From: CAZTYW01 sp964617695
GTDB taxonomy: Bacteria > Chloroflexota > Dehalococcoidia > UBA2247 > RBG-13-53-26
Direction: 5' to 3'
Assembly (NCBI GenBank): GCA_964617695.1
Contig: CAZTYW010000033.1
Coordinates: forward strand, 1 to 20,655
DNA: 20,655 bases
The translations under genes and the position numbers were made by a program. This document shows, piece by piece, positions 8,107 to 15,842 of the stretch (positions within the stretch are counted from its first letter, which is position 1; each line of letters opens with the position of its first letter). The notes below the pieces were generated by a model. That model was not told the origin of the DNA and searched no databases. It saw only the letters and a program-made list of their open reading frames with translations.

Positions 8107-9687
8107 CTACCCTCTAGTTGGCTCCGAAGAGGAGCCTTCTCCTTTGGTCCGCTTGATAACCAGAGGTAAGACGGGCAGAAGGTCGCTGGCTATCATTCCG
8201 GCATCGCCCAGCTTGTCTCTCACAATCTCCCCTGCCTGGCTGTGAAGGAACACTCCGGCCACCGCTGCATCGAAGGGAGACAGCCCCTGGGCTGCCAGCC
8301 CGGCGATTGCCCCGGCAAGTACGTCTCCGGTGCCTGCTGAGGCAAGTCCGGGGTTGGCCGTCGGGTCGATCATAGCCCTGCCGTCGGGTGCGGCTATCAC
8401 AGTATAGGCCCCTTTGAGCACAACCGTCTTGTGCCAGGAAGCGGCGGCTTCCCTGGCCACGCTCAGGCGATTGGACTGGACTTCTGCCACAGTCAGCCCG
8501 GTTAGCCTTGACATCTCTCCCGGGTGTGGGGTAAGGATAGCGTCTTTGGTCAGTCTCTGCCACCACCCGGGGATTCCGGACAGAATATTGAGAGCATCCG
8601 CATCGAGAATGAGTCCGGGCAGGTCTGAAGACGAGACGAGCACCGAGTCCACAAAATCAGCCGCAGGCTGGCTTTGTCCCAGGCCGCATCCCAGCAGCAG
8701 CACGCTGTATTCGGCCAGACGGGCCCGCACGGTCTCCCAGCTATTGGCTGCCAGCACGCCAAAATCCGATTCTGGCAGCGGTAGATAGGTCACCTCCGTC
8801 AACCTGGAGGCCAGGATGGTCTGCAGGCTGCGGGCGGTGGCCAGGGTCACCAGTCCTGCTCCCACCCGGGCGGCCGCGGTACAGGCAAGGTAGACGGCCC
8901 CGATGTAGTTGACTGACCCTCCCGCCACGAGGACCCTGCCGAAGGTGCCCTTGTTGGCGTTTGGCGGCCGCTCCGGCAGCAGCGCCTTGACCGCCTGTGG
9001 GGTCACGACCTCTGTGTTAATATCATCGGCCAGGCTCTCGGGTATGCCGATGTCGGCCACCGTCAGCCTGCCCACCCTGGCGGCGCCTGGAAATGCAAAC
9101 AGGCCGAGCTTGGGGTAGCCCAGCGTGACGGTCAGGTCGGCTGAGAGCCCGGCATTGTCAATGGCGCCGGTATCGGCATCGAGCCCCGAGGGCAGGTCCA
9201 CGGCCATGACCTGAAGGCGACCGTTTTTCTTCTTCGCTGCGCTGATCTTCTCAGACACCTGTCGAAAAGCGCCTTCCATCGGCCTTGCCCGGCCGGTACC
9301 GAACAGGGCGTCGATCACCAGTTCCGTTGCGAGGAGCAGGGCGTCCAGGTCGGCCGCGCTGGTGGGTTGGTCGGCCAGGACAGCGTGGATGCCCCTCTGT
9401 TCCACCAGCCGGTAGTTGGTGTCCGAGTCCGCACGCGGTCTGGGCAGGTAGAGATGGACGTTGGCACCCCAATCATGAAGATGCCGGGCCGCCACCAGGC
9501 CGTCGCCGCCGTTGTTGCCCGGCCCTATCAGCACCAGGATGTGTCTCCCGGTGACGTCGCCCAGTTGCCTCTTTACCTCCTGGGCTACGGCGAGGCCGGC
9601 GTTCTCCATCAGTATCTCGGAAGGCAGGCCTTCGGATGCGGAACGCTTCTCAAGCTCCTGCATCTGCGCCACGCTGACAACCTTCAA
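8107..9687 (-). CDS. nnr: Bifunctional NAD(P)H-hydrate epimerase / ADP-dependent NAD(P)H-hydrate dehydratase
   Basis: This enzyme repairs hydrated NADH and NADPH: the N-terminal YjeF_N domain epimerises R-NAD(P)HX, and the C-terminal domain dehydrates S-NAD(P)HX using ADP. The 526-residue fused form is common in bacteria. The epimerase half (~1-215) has IGPGNNGGDG at 54-63, DALFGTGR and DLPSGLDADTG. The dehydratase half (~225-526) has ILTPHPGEMSRL, VLKGAYTVI and the ribokinase-like NPGLASAGTGDVLAG around 446-458. The start is TTG at 9687, giving KVVSVAQMQELE, with GGAG 7 bases upstream. It is first in the six-gene minus-strand run and has a promoter at 9797-9826. Confidence 0.95.
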   Translation of the reverse strand: MKVVSVAQMQELEKRSASEGLPSEILMENAGLAVAQEVKRQLGDVTGRHILVLIGPGNNGGDGLVAARHLHDWGANVHLYLPRPRADSDTNYRLVEQRGIHAVLADQPTSAADLDALLLATELVIDALFGTGRARPMEGAFRQVSEKISAAKKKNGRLQVMAVDLPSGLDADTGAIDNAGLSADLTVTLGYPKLGLFAFPGAARVGRLTVADIGIPESLADDINTEVVTPQAVKALLPERPPNANKGTFGRVLVAGGSVNYIGAVYLACTAAARVGAGLVTLATARSLQTILASRLTEVTYLPLPESDFGVLAANSWETVRARLAEYSVLLLGCGLGQSQPAADFVDSVLVSSSDLPGLILDADALNILSGIPGWWQRLTKDAILTPHPGEMSRLTGLTVAEVQSNRLSVAREAAASWHKTVVLKGAYTVIAAPDGRAMIDPTANPGLASAGTGDVLAGAIAGLAAQGLSPFDAAVAGVFLHSQAGEIVRDKLGDAGMIASDLLPVLPLVIKRTKGEGSSSEPTRG

Positions 9688-9796
9688 GTTGCTGCTCCAG
9701 TCTGAGGGCCAAAAGCTGGCTACCGGAGGTGAGGCAAGCTACCTGATGCCCCAAATCCGGCCTGGCCCTGCTTTGCCACAAGTTCGGTTTACGTCA

Positions 9797-9826
9797 ATTA
9801 TATCAAAGGCCTCTCTGTGCGGGCAA
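9797..9826 (-). promoter_or_regulatory. Sigma-70-type promoter for the nnr-coaX-coaBC-valS run
   Basis: On the minus strand a perfect TATAAT lies at 9802-9797 with TTGCCC at 9826-9821, an 18-base spacer. Transcription would start near 9790 and leave a ~100-base leader before the TTG of nnr. No competing promoter of similar quality is seen between there and the gene. Confidence 0.65.
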
Positions 9827-9899
9827 TGTGGCGCCTGCCTTCGCCGGAGGTGCGTCTGCCTGACGCAAACGTGAATGTGTGATCTGTTCGTGGGGGAGG

Positions 9900-9928
9900 T
9901 TGTGGGTGGGCTGGGTGGCTGATATAAT
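9900..9928 (+). promoter_or_regulatory. Sigma-70-type promoter for proB
   Basis: TATAAT at 9923-9928 with TTGTGG at 9900-9905 and a 17-base spacer. Transcription would start near 9935, which leaves a leader of only ~23 bases that still contains the GAGGAG ribosome site at 9944-9949. It is divergent from the nnr promoter about 75 bases away. Confidence 0.65.
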
Positions 9929-9957
9929 TTGGCCAAATTCGACGAGGAGTCCCCGGC

Positions 9958-11130
9958 ATGTCGGATCGCAAGGCAAGAAGGACAAGGGCGAAGCGAGCTG
10001 AAGGCTCCAACGAGGGCTTGCGCTATAATCGCCTGGTGGTCAAGCTGGGCACCAACCTGGTGGCGGCACCGGGCGGCTCCCTCGATGTGGAGACGATGAC
10101 AAGCCTGGTGGGTCAGGTCGCCTGGCTGCACAGGCAGGGTGTTGAGGTGATAATCGTGTCGTCGGGGGCCATAGCTGCCGGCAGGGGCAAGCTGGGTCTT
10201 GACGGCGGGCGCAAGGATATCCCCTTCAGGCAGGTGATGGCGGCGGTGGGGCAGTCTCGCCTTATGCATACCTACGAGCAGCTCTTCGCCGAGCACGGGA
10301 TCGTGGTCGCCCAGGGCCTGCTCACCAAGATGGACATATCTGATCGCGCCGGCTACCTCAACGCTCGGAATACCCTGCTGACTCTGCTGGACCTGGGAGT
10401 GGTGCCGATCGTGAATGAGAACGACGTGGTGGCTATCGACGAGATTAAGGAAGCCAAGTTCGGTGACAATGACAATCTCTCCGCCATGGTGGCGAATCTG
10501 GTGGATGCTGACCTGCTGATGTTGCTCAGCGATGTTGCCGGGCTGTACACGGCCGACCCCCACCTCGATCCCAAGGCTGAGCTTATTCCGAGGGTGGAGC
10601 GGATCGACTCGCATATTGGGCAGTTGGCCGGCGGTACGATAAGCCGTCGGGGCACCGGTGGGATGGTGACCAAGATCGAGGCTGCAAGGCTGGCTACCAG
10701 TTCAGGCGTGGCGGTGGTGATTGCCGACGGCAGACTGGCCGAGGTGATTCCCAGGTTGGCCAGAGGCGAGCCGATTGGCACCCTCTTCCCCGCGGTGACT
10801 ACCAAGCTGGAGAGCCGAAAGCGCTGGATGGTGAGCGGGCTGGCTTCTCGGGGCGGCGTAGCCGTCGACGCGGGCGCAGCCGCGGCCCTCAAGAGGGGCA
10901 AGGGAAGCCTGCTGCCCGCCGGGATCAAGGAGGTGAAGGGTGAGTTCGGTCGTGGAGACGTGATCGATATTCTGGACCTGCAGGGCGGGCGTATTGCCTG
11001 TGGTATATCGAACTACTCATCAGCCGACATCGATGTTATCAAGGGTGTCCACTCCGAGGAGATTATGTCACTCCTCGGATATGAGTTTGGCGCTGAGGTT
11101 GTGCATCGGAACAACTTGGTGATATCCTAA
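9958..11130 (+). CDS. proB: Glutamate 5-kinase with C-terminal PUA domain
   Basis: ProB phosphorylates glutamate to gamma-glutamyl phosphate, the first step of proline synthesis. The 390-residue protein has the amino-acid kinase domain: VVKLGTN at 27-33, VSSGAIAAGRGKLG, QVMAAVGQSRLM, NENDVVAIDEIK, FGDNDNLSA, LSDVAGLYTADP and GTGGMVTKIEAA. A C-terminal PUA domain follows (~295-375, with SLLPAGIKEVKGEFGRGD). The ATG at 9958 has GAGGAG 8 bases upstream. Relative to typical ProB there is a ~19-residue basic N-terminal extension, with many Arg and Lys in the first 13 residues. proA, often adjacent, is absent; 266 non-coding bases follow. Confidence 0.97.
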   Translation: MSDRKARRTRAKRAEGSNEGLRYNRLVVKLGTNLVAAPGGSLDVETMTSLVGQVAWLHRQGVEVIIVSSGAIAAGRGKLGLDGGRKDIPFRQVMAAVGQSRLMHTYEQLFAEHGIVVAQGLLTKMDISDRAGYLNARNTLLTLLDLGVVPIVNENDVVAIDEIKEAKFGDNDNLSAMVANLVDADLLMLLSDVAGLYTADPHLDPKAELIPRVERIDSHIGQLAGGTISRRGTGGMVTKIEAARLATSSGVAVVIADGRLAEVIPRLARGEPIGTLFPAVTTKLESRKRWMVSGLASRGGVAVDAGAAAALKRGKGSLLPAGIKEVKGEFGRGDVIDILDLQGGRIACGISNYSSADIDVIKGVHSEEIMSLLGYEFGAEVVHRNNLVIS

Positions 11131-11314
11131 TAGTTGCAGAAGCTATTGTTGAGTAGGTCAGTCGCTCAGCTCAGGCCGCAGAATCGGTCATGGAGCTGCT
11201 TCACATAACCTCAGATTGGCCTCCAATACTGTGGCGGGCGGTAGGCCGCATTTTGAGACCAAGTTTGGCGGGCGCCGTGCTGACATGTCTCGTTCATCGT
11301 ACCCGAACTCGTGC
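11131..11314 (+). other. Intergenic region between proB and the rny promoter, weak terminator-like hairpin
   Basis: No gene is supported here. A small hairpin GCGG-TAGG-CCGC at 11238-11249 followed by ATTTT at 11250-11254 is the best candidate for a proB terminator, but it has only 4 base pairs and lies ~105 bases past the stop. The 9-base string TGGCGGGCG occurs twice (11232-11240 and 11266-11274). Confidence 0.3.
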
Positions 11315-11344
11315 TTGACACTAAAACTGGGCGCAGTTTAAGAT
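11315..11344 (+). promoter_or_regulatory. Sigma-70-type promoter for the rny run
   Basis: A perfect TTGACA at 11315-11320 is followed after 18 bases by TAAGAT at 11339-11344. Transcription would begin near 11351, about 45 bases before the rny start. It is the only strong promoter seen for the four plus-strand genes up to 15068. Confidence 0.7.
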
Positions 11345-11396
11345 AACGAGTCGTGGTAGTCTACCCCCAGCCTGGAAGCTTCGGATAGAAAGCGAG

Positions 11397-12935
11397 GTGA
11401 AGGTGAGTTCCGGCTTAATATTGACCCTTGTTGGCTTGGCTTGCTTCGTCTTTGGGGGTTTGATTGCGTTCTTTTCCAGGCAGATGATGGCCAGCCGGAG
11501 ACTCCGCTTGGCAGAGAAGGAGGCTGAGAGGCTCGTCGCTGAGGCAAAGGAAAGTCAGAAGACTATGCTGCTCGAGGCTAAGGAGGCAGCCTTCAACATC
11601 AAAGCCGATGCGGAAGCTAGCTACCGGGAGCGGCGTGCCGAGTTACAGCGGATGGAGAGACGTCTGGGCCAGAGGGAGGAGAACCTGGATCGGAGGGACG
11701 AGGCCCTTCAGCGTCGCGAGGGCGGCGTTGCCGCCAAGGAAAGGGAGGCGGAAAGGGCCAGGGCACGTGCCGATGAGCTGAGACAGAGACAGCAGCATGA
11801 GTTGGAGATGATTGCCACCATGACCTCTGCTGAGGCGAAAGAGTTGCTGCTTCAGCGTGTGGAAACCGAGATTGGCGAGGAAGCATCACGACGCGTGCGT
11901 GAGATGGAAGTCAGGACACGAGAGGAGAGCGAGAAGAAAGCTCGAGATATTCTGGCTCAGTCCATGCAGCGTTGCGCTACCGAAGTAGTGGCTGAGAGCA
12001 CTGTGTCGGTTGTTCCTCTTCCCGGCGATGAGATGAAGGGACGGCTCATCGGACGCGAGGGACGTAACATCAGGGCCCTGGAACATGCTACTGGAGTGGA
12101 CCTGATCATCGACGATACCCCTGAAGCTGTTACGCTCTCCTGCTTTGACCCTGTGCGTCGCGAGATTGCTCGACTTGCCCTTGAAAGGCTTATCCTGGAT
12201 GGTCGAATTCACCCGGCTCGCATCGAGGAGATGGTGGAGCGGGCACGAGGTGAGGTGGAAGCAACCATCCTCACCGAGGGTGAGCAGGCGGCGACCAAGA
12301 CCGCTGTTCACGGACTGGCCCCCGAGCTCATCAAGCTGCTAGGACGACTCAAGTACCGATATAGCTATGGGCAGAACGTCCTGATGCACAGTGTCGAGGT
12401 GGCGCTCCTTGCGGGGATGATGGCCGCTGAGTCCGGAGCGAACGTCGAAATCACCAAGAAGGCGGGATTGCTTCACGATATTGGCAAAGCGGTGGACTTC
12501 GAGACGGAAGGCCCTCATGCGCTGATTGGGGCTGACATTGTCGGGCAGTGGGAGAAGTCTGCGGAAGTGGCTAAAGCCGTTGCTGAGCACCACGGCGAAG
12601 TAGAGATAACCAGTGCAGAAGGCTTTCTTGTCTCAGCGGCTGACGCCATCAGCGGAGCAAGGCCTGGAGCAAGACGTGAATCCCTGGAGCAATACCTGAA
12701 GCACCTGGAGGCCCTCGAAGGCATAGCCAATGGCTTCCAGGGCGTGCAGAAGTCCTACGCGATACAGGCTGGTCGAGAGATCCGCATTATGGTGAAACCG
12801 GATGACATAGACGATTTGGGTGCGATGAGGCTTGCGCGTGACATTGTGAAGAAGATAGAGGAGAGTCTGAACTATCCAGGCCAAGTGAAGGTCACTGTGA
12901 TTCGAGAGACAAGGGCGGTAGACTACGCAAAGTAA
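11397..12935 (+). CDS. rny: Ribonuclease Y
   Basis: RNase Y is a membrane-anchored endoribonuclease that initiates mRNA decay. The 512 residues show the family order: an N-terminal transmembrane helix (~6-26, LILTLVGLACFVFGGLIAFF), a long charged coiled coil (~28-160), a KH RNA-binding domain with GRLIGREGRNIRALE (~205-265), and an HD phosphohydrolase domain with the metal-binding pair His360-Asp361 in LLHDIGKA. The GTG at 11397 is the likely start; a second GTG at 11403 is in frame and cannot be ruled out, because the GAGGTGA upstream sits awkwardly for both. Both starts keep the membrane helix. The next gene, a YmdB homologue, starts 16 bases after the stop, repeating the known ymdA-ymdB pairing of Bacillus. 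Confidence 0.97.
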   Translation: MKVSSGLILTLVGLACFVFGGLIAFFSRQMMASRRLRLAEKEAERLVAEAKESQKTMLLEAKEAAFNIKADAEASYRERRAELQRMERRLGQREENLDRRDEALQRREGGVAAKEREAERARARADELRQRQQHELEMIATMTSAEAKELLLQRVETEIGEEASRRVREMEVRTREESEKKARDILAQSMQRCATEVVAESTVSVVPLPGDEMKGRLIGREGRNIRALEHATGVDLIIDDTPEAVTLSCFDPVRREIARLALERLILDGRIHPARIEEMVERARGEVEATILTEGEQAATKTAVHGLAPELIKLLGRLKYRYSYGQNVLMHSVEVALLAGMMAAESGANVEITKKAGLLHDIGKAVDFETEGPHALIGADIVGQWEKSAEVAKAVAEHHGEVEITSAEGFLVSAADAISGARPGARRESLEQYLKHLEALEGIANGFQGVQKSYAIQAGREIRIMVKPDDIDDLGAMRLARDIVKKIEESLNYPGQVKVTVIRETRAVDYAK

Positions 12936-12951
12936 GGATTCCGGCAAACCA

Positions 12952-13719
12952 TTGCGGATACTGGCCATAGGTGACGTGATAGGCAGGCCTGGCAGGAGAG
13001 CCCTACGGAGCTTGTTGCCAGGCCTGCGCCTTGAGTTGCAACTGGACCTGGCAATTGCCAATGCTGAGAATGCCGCTGGAGGGAAGGGCTTGACCCTGGC
13101 CACCGCCAACGAACTCCTTGAGGTTGGCGTTGACGTGTTGACCTCCGGCAATCACATCTGGGCTCAGAGAGAGATAGTGCCACACCTCAACGGTGATCTG
13201 CCGATCCTGCGCCCTTTGAACTACTCCCCATATGTTCCCGGTCGCGGTTGCCTGTGGTGGAAAGACGTCCTGGTGGTCAATCTGGCGGGACGGACTTTCA
13301 TGGGGGATGCCGACTGTCCCTTCAGGACAGTGGACAGGTTGCTGGCGGAGCTTGAGCGGAAGCCATTGGCCATCATAGTCGATTTCCATGCTGAGGCAAC
13401 CTCGGAGAAAAACGCGCTGGGGCGCTACCTTGACGGCAGGGTCAGCGCCGTGGTTGGAACTCACACGCATGTGGGGACAGCGGACGCCCGCGTTCTGCCC
13501 GGCGGCACGGCCTTCATCACTGACATAGGTATGGTAGGGCCAAGTGATTCAATCATCGGCGACGACGCCGAGGCGGTAATTCATCGTTTCCTTACGCAGA
13601 TCCCCCATCGTCTGTCCGTTGGAAAGGGGCCCGCCCTGTTCAATTCGGTCCTGATCGAGGTCGAACCGGCCACGGGAAAGGCCGTAAGCGTTACCCGTCT
13701 GGACAGACAAGCCGAATAG
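12952..13719 (+). CDS. YmdB-family metallophosphoesterase (2',3'-cyclic nucleotide phosphodiesterase)
   Basis: YmdB-type enzymes hydrolyse 2',3'-cyclic nucleotides (and cAMP in vitro) and affect biofilm and motility decisions in Bacillus. The 255-residue product carries the two-metal site at positions expected from the Bacillus enzyme: Asp8 in IGDVIGRPG, Glu39-Asn40 in NAENAAGG, Asn67-His68 in TSGNHIW, the histidine in DFHAEATSEK, and both histidines of GTHTHVGTAD. The start is TTG at 12952, chosen because RILAIGDV is the family N-terminus; AAGGA overlaps the rny stop but is 13 bases away. It lies between rny and a PHP phosphoesterase with very short gaps. Inference: it may process the cyclic-phosphate products of RNA decay. 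Confidence 0.93.
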   Translation: MRILAIGDVIGRPGRRALRSLLPGLRLELQLDLAIANAENAAGGKGLTLATANELLEVGVDVLTSGNHIWAQREIVPHLNGDLPILRPLNYSPYVPGRGCLWWKDVLVVNLAGRTFMGDADCPFRTVDRLLAELERKPLAIIVDFHAEATSEKNALGRYLDGRVSAVVGTHTHVGTADARVLPGGTAFITDIGMVGPSDSIIGDDAEAVIHRFLTQIPHRLSVGKGPALFNSVLIEVEPATGKAVSVTRLDRQAE

Positions 13720-13722
13720 ACA

Positions 13723-14565
13723 GTGAAAGCTGATCTCCATGTCCACACTACTGCTTCAGACGGGCGGCATAGTCCTGAGGAAATAGTCAGGCTGGCCGTT
13801 GACGCGGGTCTTGATGTCATCGCCATCACGGACCACGACAGTGTGGACGGAATCGACCCTGCTCTGCTGGTGTCCCAGGAGTTCCCCGGCCTCAAGGTGG
13901 TTCCCGGGGTTGAGGTGAGCACCGATGTTCGCCGGGGCGAGGTTCACGTCCTGGGCTATTTCATAAACCACCGCGATCCTGAGTTTGTGGACAGGCTGGA
14001 GAGCCTACGCGATTCGCGAAGACTGCGGGGTCGAAAGATGGTGGACAAACTGGCCGGTCTGGGCGTCCACATCGACTGGTCGAGAGTCCAGGAGATAGCC
14101 GGAGGTGGTTCCATTGGCCGTCCGCATATTGCTCAGGCCATGCTCGAGGGGGGCTACGTCCTGTCTCCCAAGGAGGCCTTTGTCAAGTATATTGGTCGAG
14201 AGGGGCCGGCCTATGTGAAGCGGGAGAAGCTGACGCCTGAACAGGTGGTGGAGTTGATCGTGAGGGCAGGCGGCCTACCTGTACTGGCTCACCCTGCGGA
14301 TATCGAGGGGCTGGAGGGCTTGATAGGAAGGCTTCAGAAGGTAGGACTGGCAGGCATCGAGACCTACTATGACGGCTATGCGCCCAGGGTGGTGCAGTAT
14401 CTCGTCTCTCTGGCCAGCAAGTACGGCCTCATCGCCTGCGGTGGAAGTGACTATCACGGGCTGGAGAACGTAGGCGAGACACCGGTGGGAGGGGTCGCGG
14501 TGCCGCCCGAGTGCGTGGACCGACTTTTCGCCCTGGCCAGGCGAAAAAACCTGGCCTCTCTGTAG
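13723..14565 (+). CDS. PHP-domain metal-dependent phosphoesterase
   Basis: This 280-residue protein belongs to the PHP superfamily branch that includes 3',5'-nucleoside bisphosphate phosphatase and RNase AM (TrpH/YciV). Metal ligands are visible: His6-x-His8 in ADLHVHTTASDG with Asp13, Asp37-His38 in ITDHDS, Glu in VPGVEVS, the histidine of VLAHPADIEG, and Asp-x-His in GGSDYHG near the C-terminus. These are the standard PHP positions for a trinuclear site. The GTG at 13723 begins three bases after the ymdB-type stop with no strong ribosome site, so translational coupling is likely. The small zinc-finger membrane protein follows after 11 bases. The exact substrate is not determinable; the neighbours suggest RNA fragments or nucleotides. 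Confidence 0.9.
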   Translation: MKADLHVHTTASDGRHSPEEIVRLAVDAGLDVIAITDHDSVDGIDPALLVSQEFPGLKVVPGVEVSTDVRRGEVHVLGYFINHRDPEFVDRLESLRDSRRLRGRKMVDKLAGLGVHIDWSRVQEIAGGGSIGRPHIAQAMLEGGYVLSPKEAFVKYIGREGPAYVKREKLTPEQVVELIVRAGGLPVLAHPADIEGLEGLIGRLQKVGLAGIETYYDGYAPRVVQYLVSLASKYGLIACGGSDYHGLENVGETPVGGVAVPPECVDRLFALARRKNLASL

Positions 14566-14576
14566 ACGCTCCGCCG

Positions 14577-15068
14577 ATGAAGTGTGCTGCTCATTCGGAG
14601 GTAGAGACCAATCTGAGCTGCGGCAGGTGTGGCGTAGCCATTTGTCCGCGGTGCATGGTGCAAACACCAGTCGGGGCCCGATGTCGCAAGTGCGCCGGCC
14701 TCAGGCGTCTGCCCACCTACGAGATCACACCGCAGCATTACCTCAGAGCGCTTGGGGTGGGGTTGGGACTGTCCATCGTACTGGGCATTGTTTGGGGACT
14801 GCTTTGGCCCTATGTGCCTTGGTTGATCCTGGACGTTCTGCTGGCTGCTGGCGTAGGCTATGCAGTGGGCGAAGTACTTGGCCTCTCGGTCAATCGGAAG
14901 CGCGGTCGCGTCCTGGAGGTTATAGGTGGTCTTTGCGTTGTCTTTAGCTACGTAGTCGCCAACGTTGGACTCTATGCGGGGGAGCTTACCTTCTTTGCCA
15001 GTTTCGGCTGGTATGATCCGTTGTTGCTGGCCGTGGGCATCGTTGTGGCTGTGGTCCGTCTGCACTGA
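14577..15068 (+). CDS. Small membrane protein with N-terminal B-box-like zinc finger
   Basis: The ATG at 14577 begins an N-terminal zinc-binding module with cysteines and histidine in the order Cys3, His6, Cys15, Cys18, Cys23, Cys26, Cys36 and Cys39. This spacing (CxxH...CxxCxxxxCxxC...CxxC) resembles the B-box-type finger found on some rhomboid and other membrane proteins. A short linker with PTYEITPQHYLRAL leads into three to four hydrophobic helices (~60-77, 79-97, 111-130, 142-160). The product is 163 residues. An open frame extends upstream to 14511, but that part overlaps the PHP gene and is not conserved-looking. It is last of the rny run. Function unknown; a membrane-bound zinc module beside membrane-anchored RNase Y is suggestive only. 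Confidence 0.8.
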   Translation: MKCAAHSEVETNLSCGRCGVAICPRCMVQTPVGARCRKCAGLRRLPTYEITPQHYLRALGVGLGLSIVLGIVWGLLWPYVPWLILDVLLAAGVGYAVGEVLGLSVNRKRGRVLEVIGGLCVVFSYVVANVGLYAGELTFFASFGWYDPLLLAVGIVVAVVRLH

Positions 15069-15130
15069 ACCGTTTCCTGGGACGTCTAGCGCCTGGGAAG
15101 ATGCCCGGCTTCAGGCCTTCCCGCTGTGGT

Positions 15131-15159
15131 TTGCCTTTCAATGATGGATAATTGATAAT
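15131..15159 (+). promoter_or_regulatory. Candidate promoter for the Yip1-like gene
   Basis: TTGCCT at 15131-15136 and GATAAT at 15154-15159 are separated by 17 bases. The region around it is locally A/T-rich compared with its surroundings. Transcription would start near 15166, before the inverted repeat at 15192-15215. Confidence 0.45.
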
Positions 15160-15191
15160 GGGTTTTCAGCGTCAATAGTCCCTTCCTGGGC

Positions 15192-15215
15192 CGCCGAGTC
15201 TACGCCGGCTCGGCG
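15192..15215 (+). repeat. 7-bp inverted repeat in the leader of the Yip1-like gene
   Basis: CGCCGAG at 15192-15198 pairs perfectly with CTCGGCG at 15209-15215 around a 10-base loop. It lies in the predicted leader about 40 bases before the ATG. No T-run follows, so it is not a simple terminator. Confidence 0.35.
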
Positions 15216-15254
15216 CAGTTGGCATCGGTACCCCTGGCCCAGGTTACGTGGAAA

Positions 15255-15839
15255 ATGCAGTTGGGGATACTGGACACTCTCTATCTGGTGCTGACGTCGC
15301 CCTCCGCGGCGTTTCGGGCCGTCACCGAAAAAAGGCCTTTGGGATGGGCGATACTTACCGCCCTGTTCTCCTCGGTCGTGTTCAGCTTTGTTCTTCTCCC
15401 CAACCCGCACGAGCTGGCCGAGGCAATATTCGGACTGGAAAAGGGGCGTCTTGGCACAGCTCCATTTGTGCTCATCTGGCTGAGCCTCTTCCCGTTGGCG
15501 CTGCTCATACTTTCGGGCCTGTTCCAGGTAGTGGCCATGGTGCTGCGGGGCAGAGGCAGCTTCCGCGGTGTCTACTGCGGACTGTGTTTTGCCAGCTTTC
15601 CTCTGGTCTTCTTCGCTCCCCTGGCGCTTCTACGTGCCCTGATTGACTCTCGCACTGGCCAGCTCGTTTACTATGTCGGAGCCGTACCACTCTGTCTGTG
15701 GATACTGGCGCTGGGCGTCATTGCCATACGCCAGAACTACGGCTTCACCTTCGGGAGGGCTGCTGTCACGTGTTTTGTGCCCGTTTTTCTGGTCTTCTTT
15801 GTGCCGGTGCTCGTGGTGGCCATCTCAGCGGCCCTGTGA
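15255..15839 (+). CDS. Yip1-domain-like integral membrane protein
   Basis: The 194-residue product looks like a bacterial Yip1-type membrane protein: a short amphipathic N-terminus (LDTLYLVLTSPSAAFRAVTEKRP) typical of that family, followed by about five hydrophobic helices (near 29-47, 72-98, 109-131, 138-156 and 168-192). The ATG at 15255 is preferred because the family motif starts right after it. A TTG at 15219 in the same frame would add 12 residues but lacks a ribosome site. No catalytic residues are visible and the bacterial members have no settled function. It ends three bases from the convergent carbonic-anhydrase-like gene, so the two transcripts must meet or overlap there. Confidence 0.75.
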   Translation: MQLGILDTLYLVLTSPSAAFRAVTEKRPLGWAILTALFSSVVFSFVLLPNPHELAEAIFGLEKGRLGTAPFVLIWLSLFPLALLILSGLFQVVAMVLRGRGSFRGVYCGLCFASFPLVFFAPLALLRALIDSRTGQLVYYVGAVPLCLWILALGVIAIRQNYGFTFGRAAVTCFVPVFLVFFVPVLVVAISAAL

Positions 15840-15842
15840 TCC

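Noticed and set aside
9739..10614. 291-codon open frame on the minus strand overlapping proB
   Set aside because: It lies opposite a clear glutamate 5-kinase and across both divergent promoters; no protein-like motifs.
15091..15116. Terminator after the zinc-finger membrane protein gene
   Set aside because: GCCTG/CAGGC arms pair over 5 bases with a large loop, but there is no T-rich tail.
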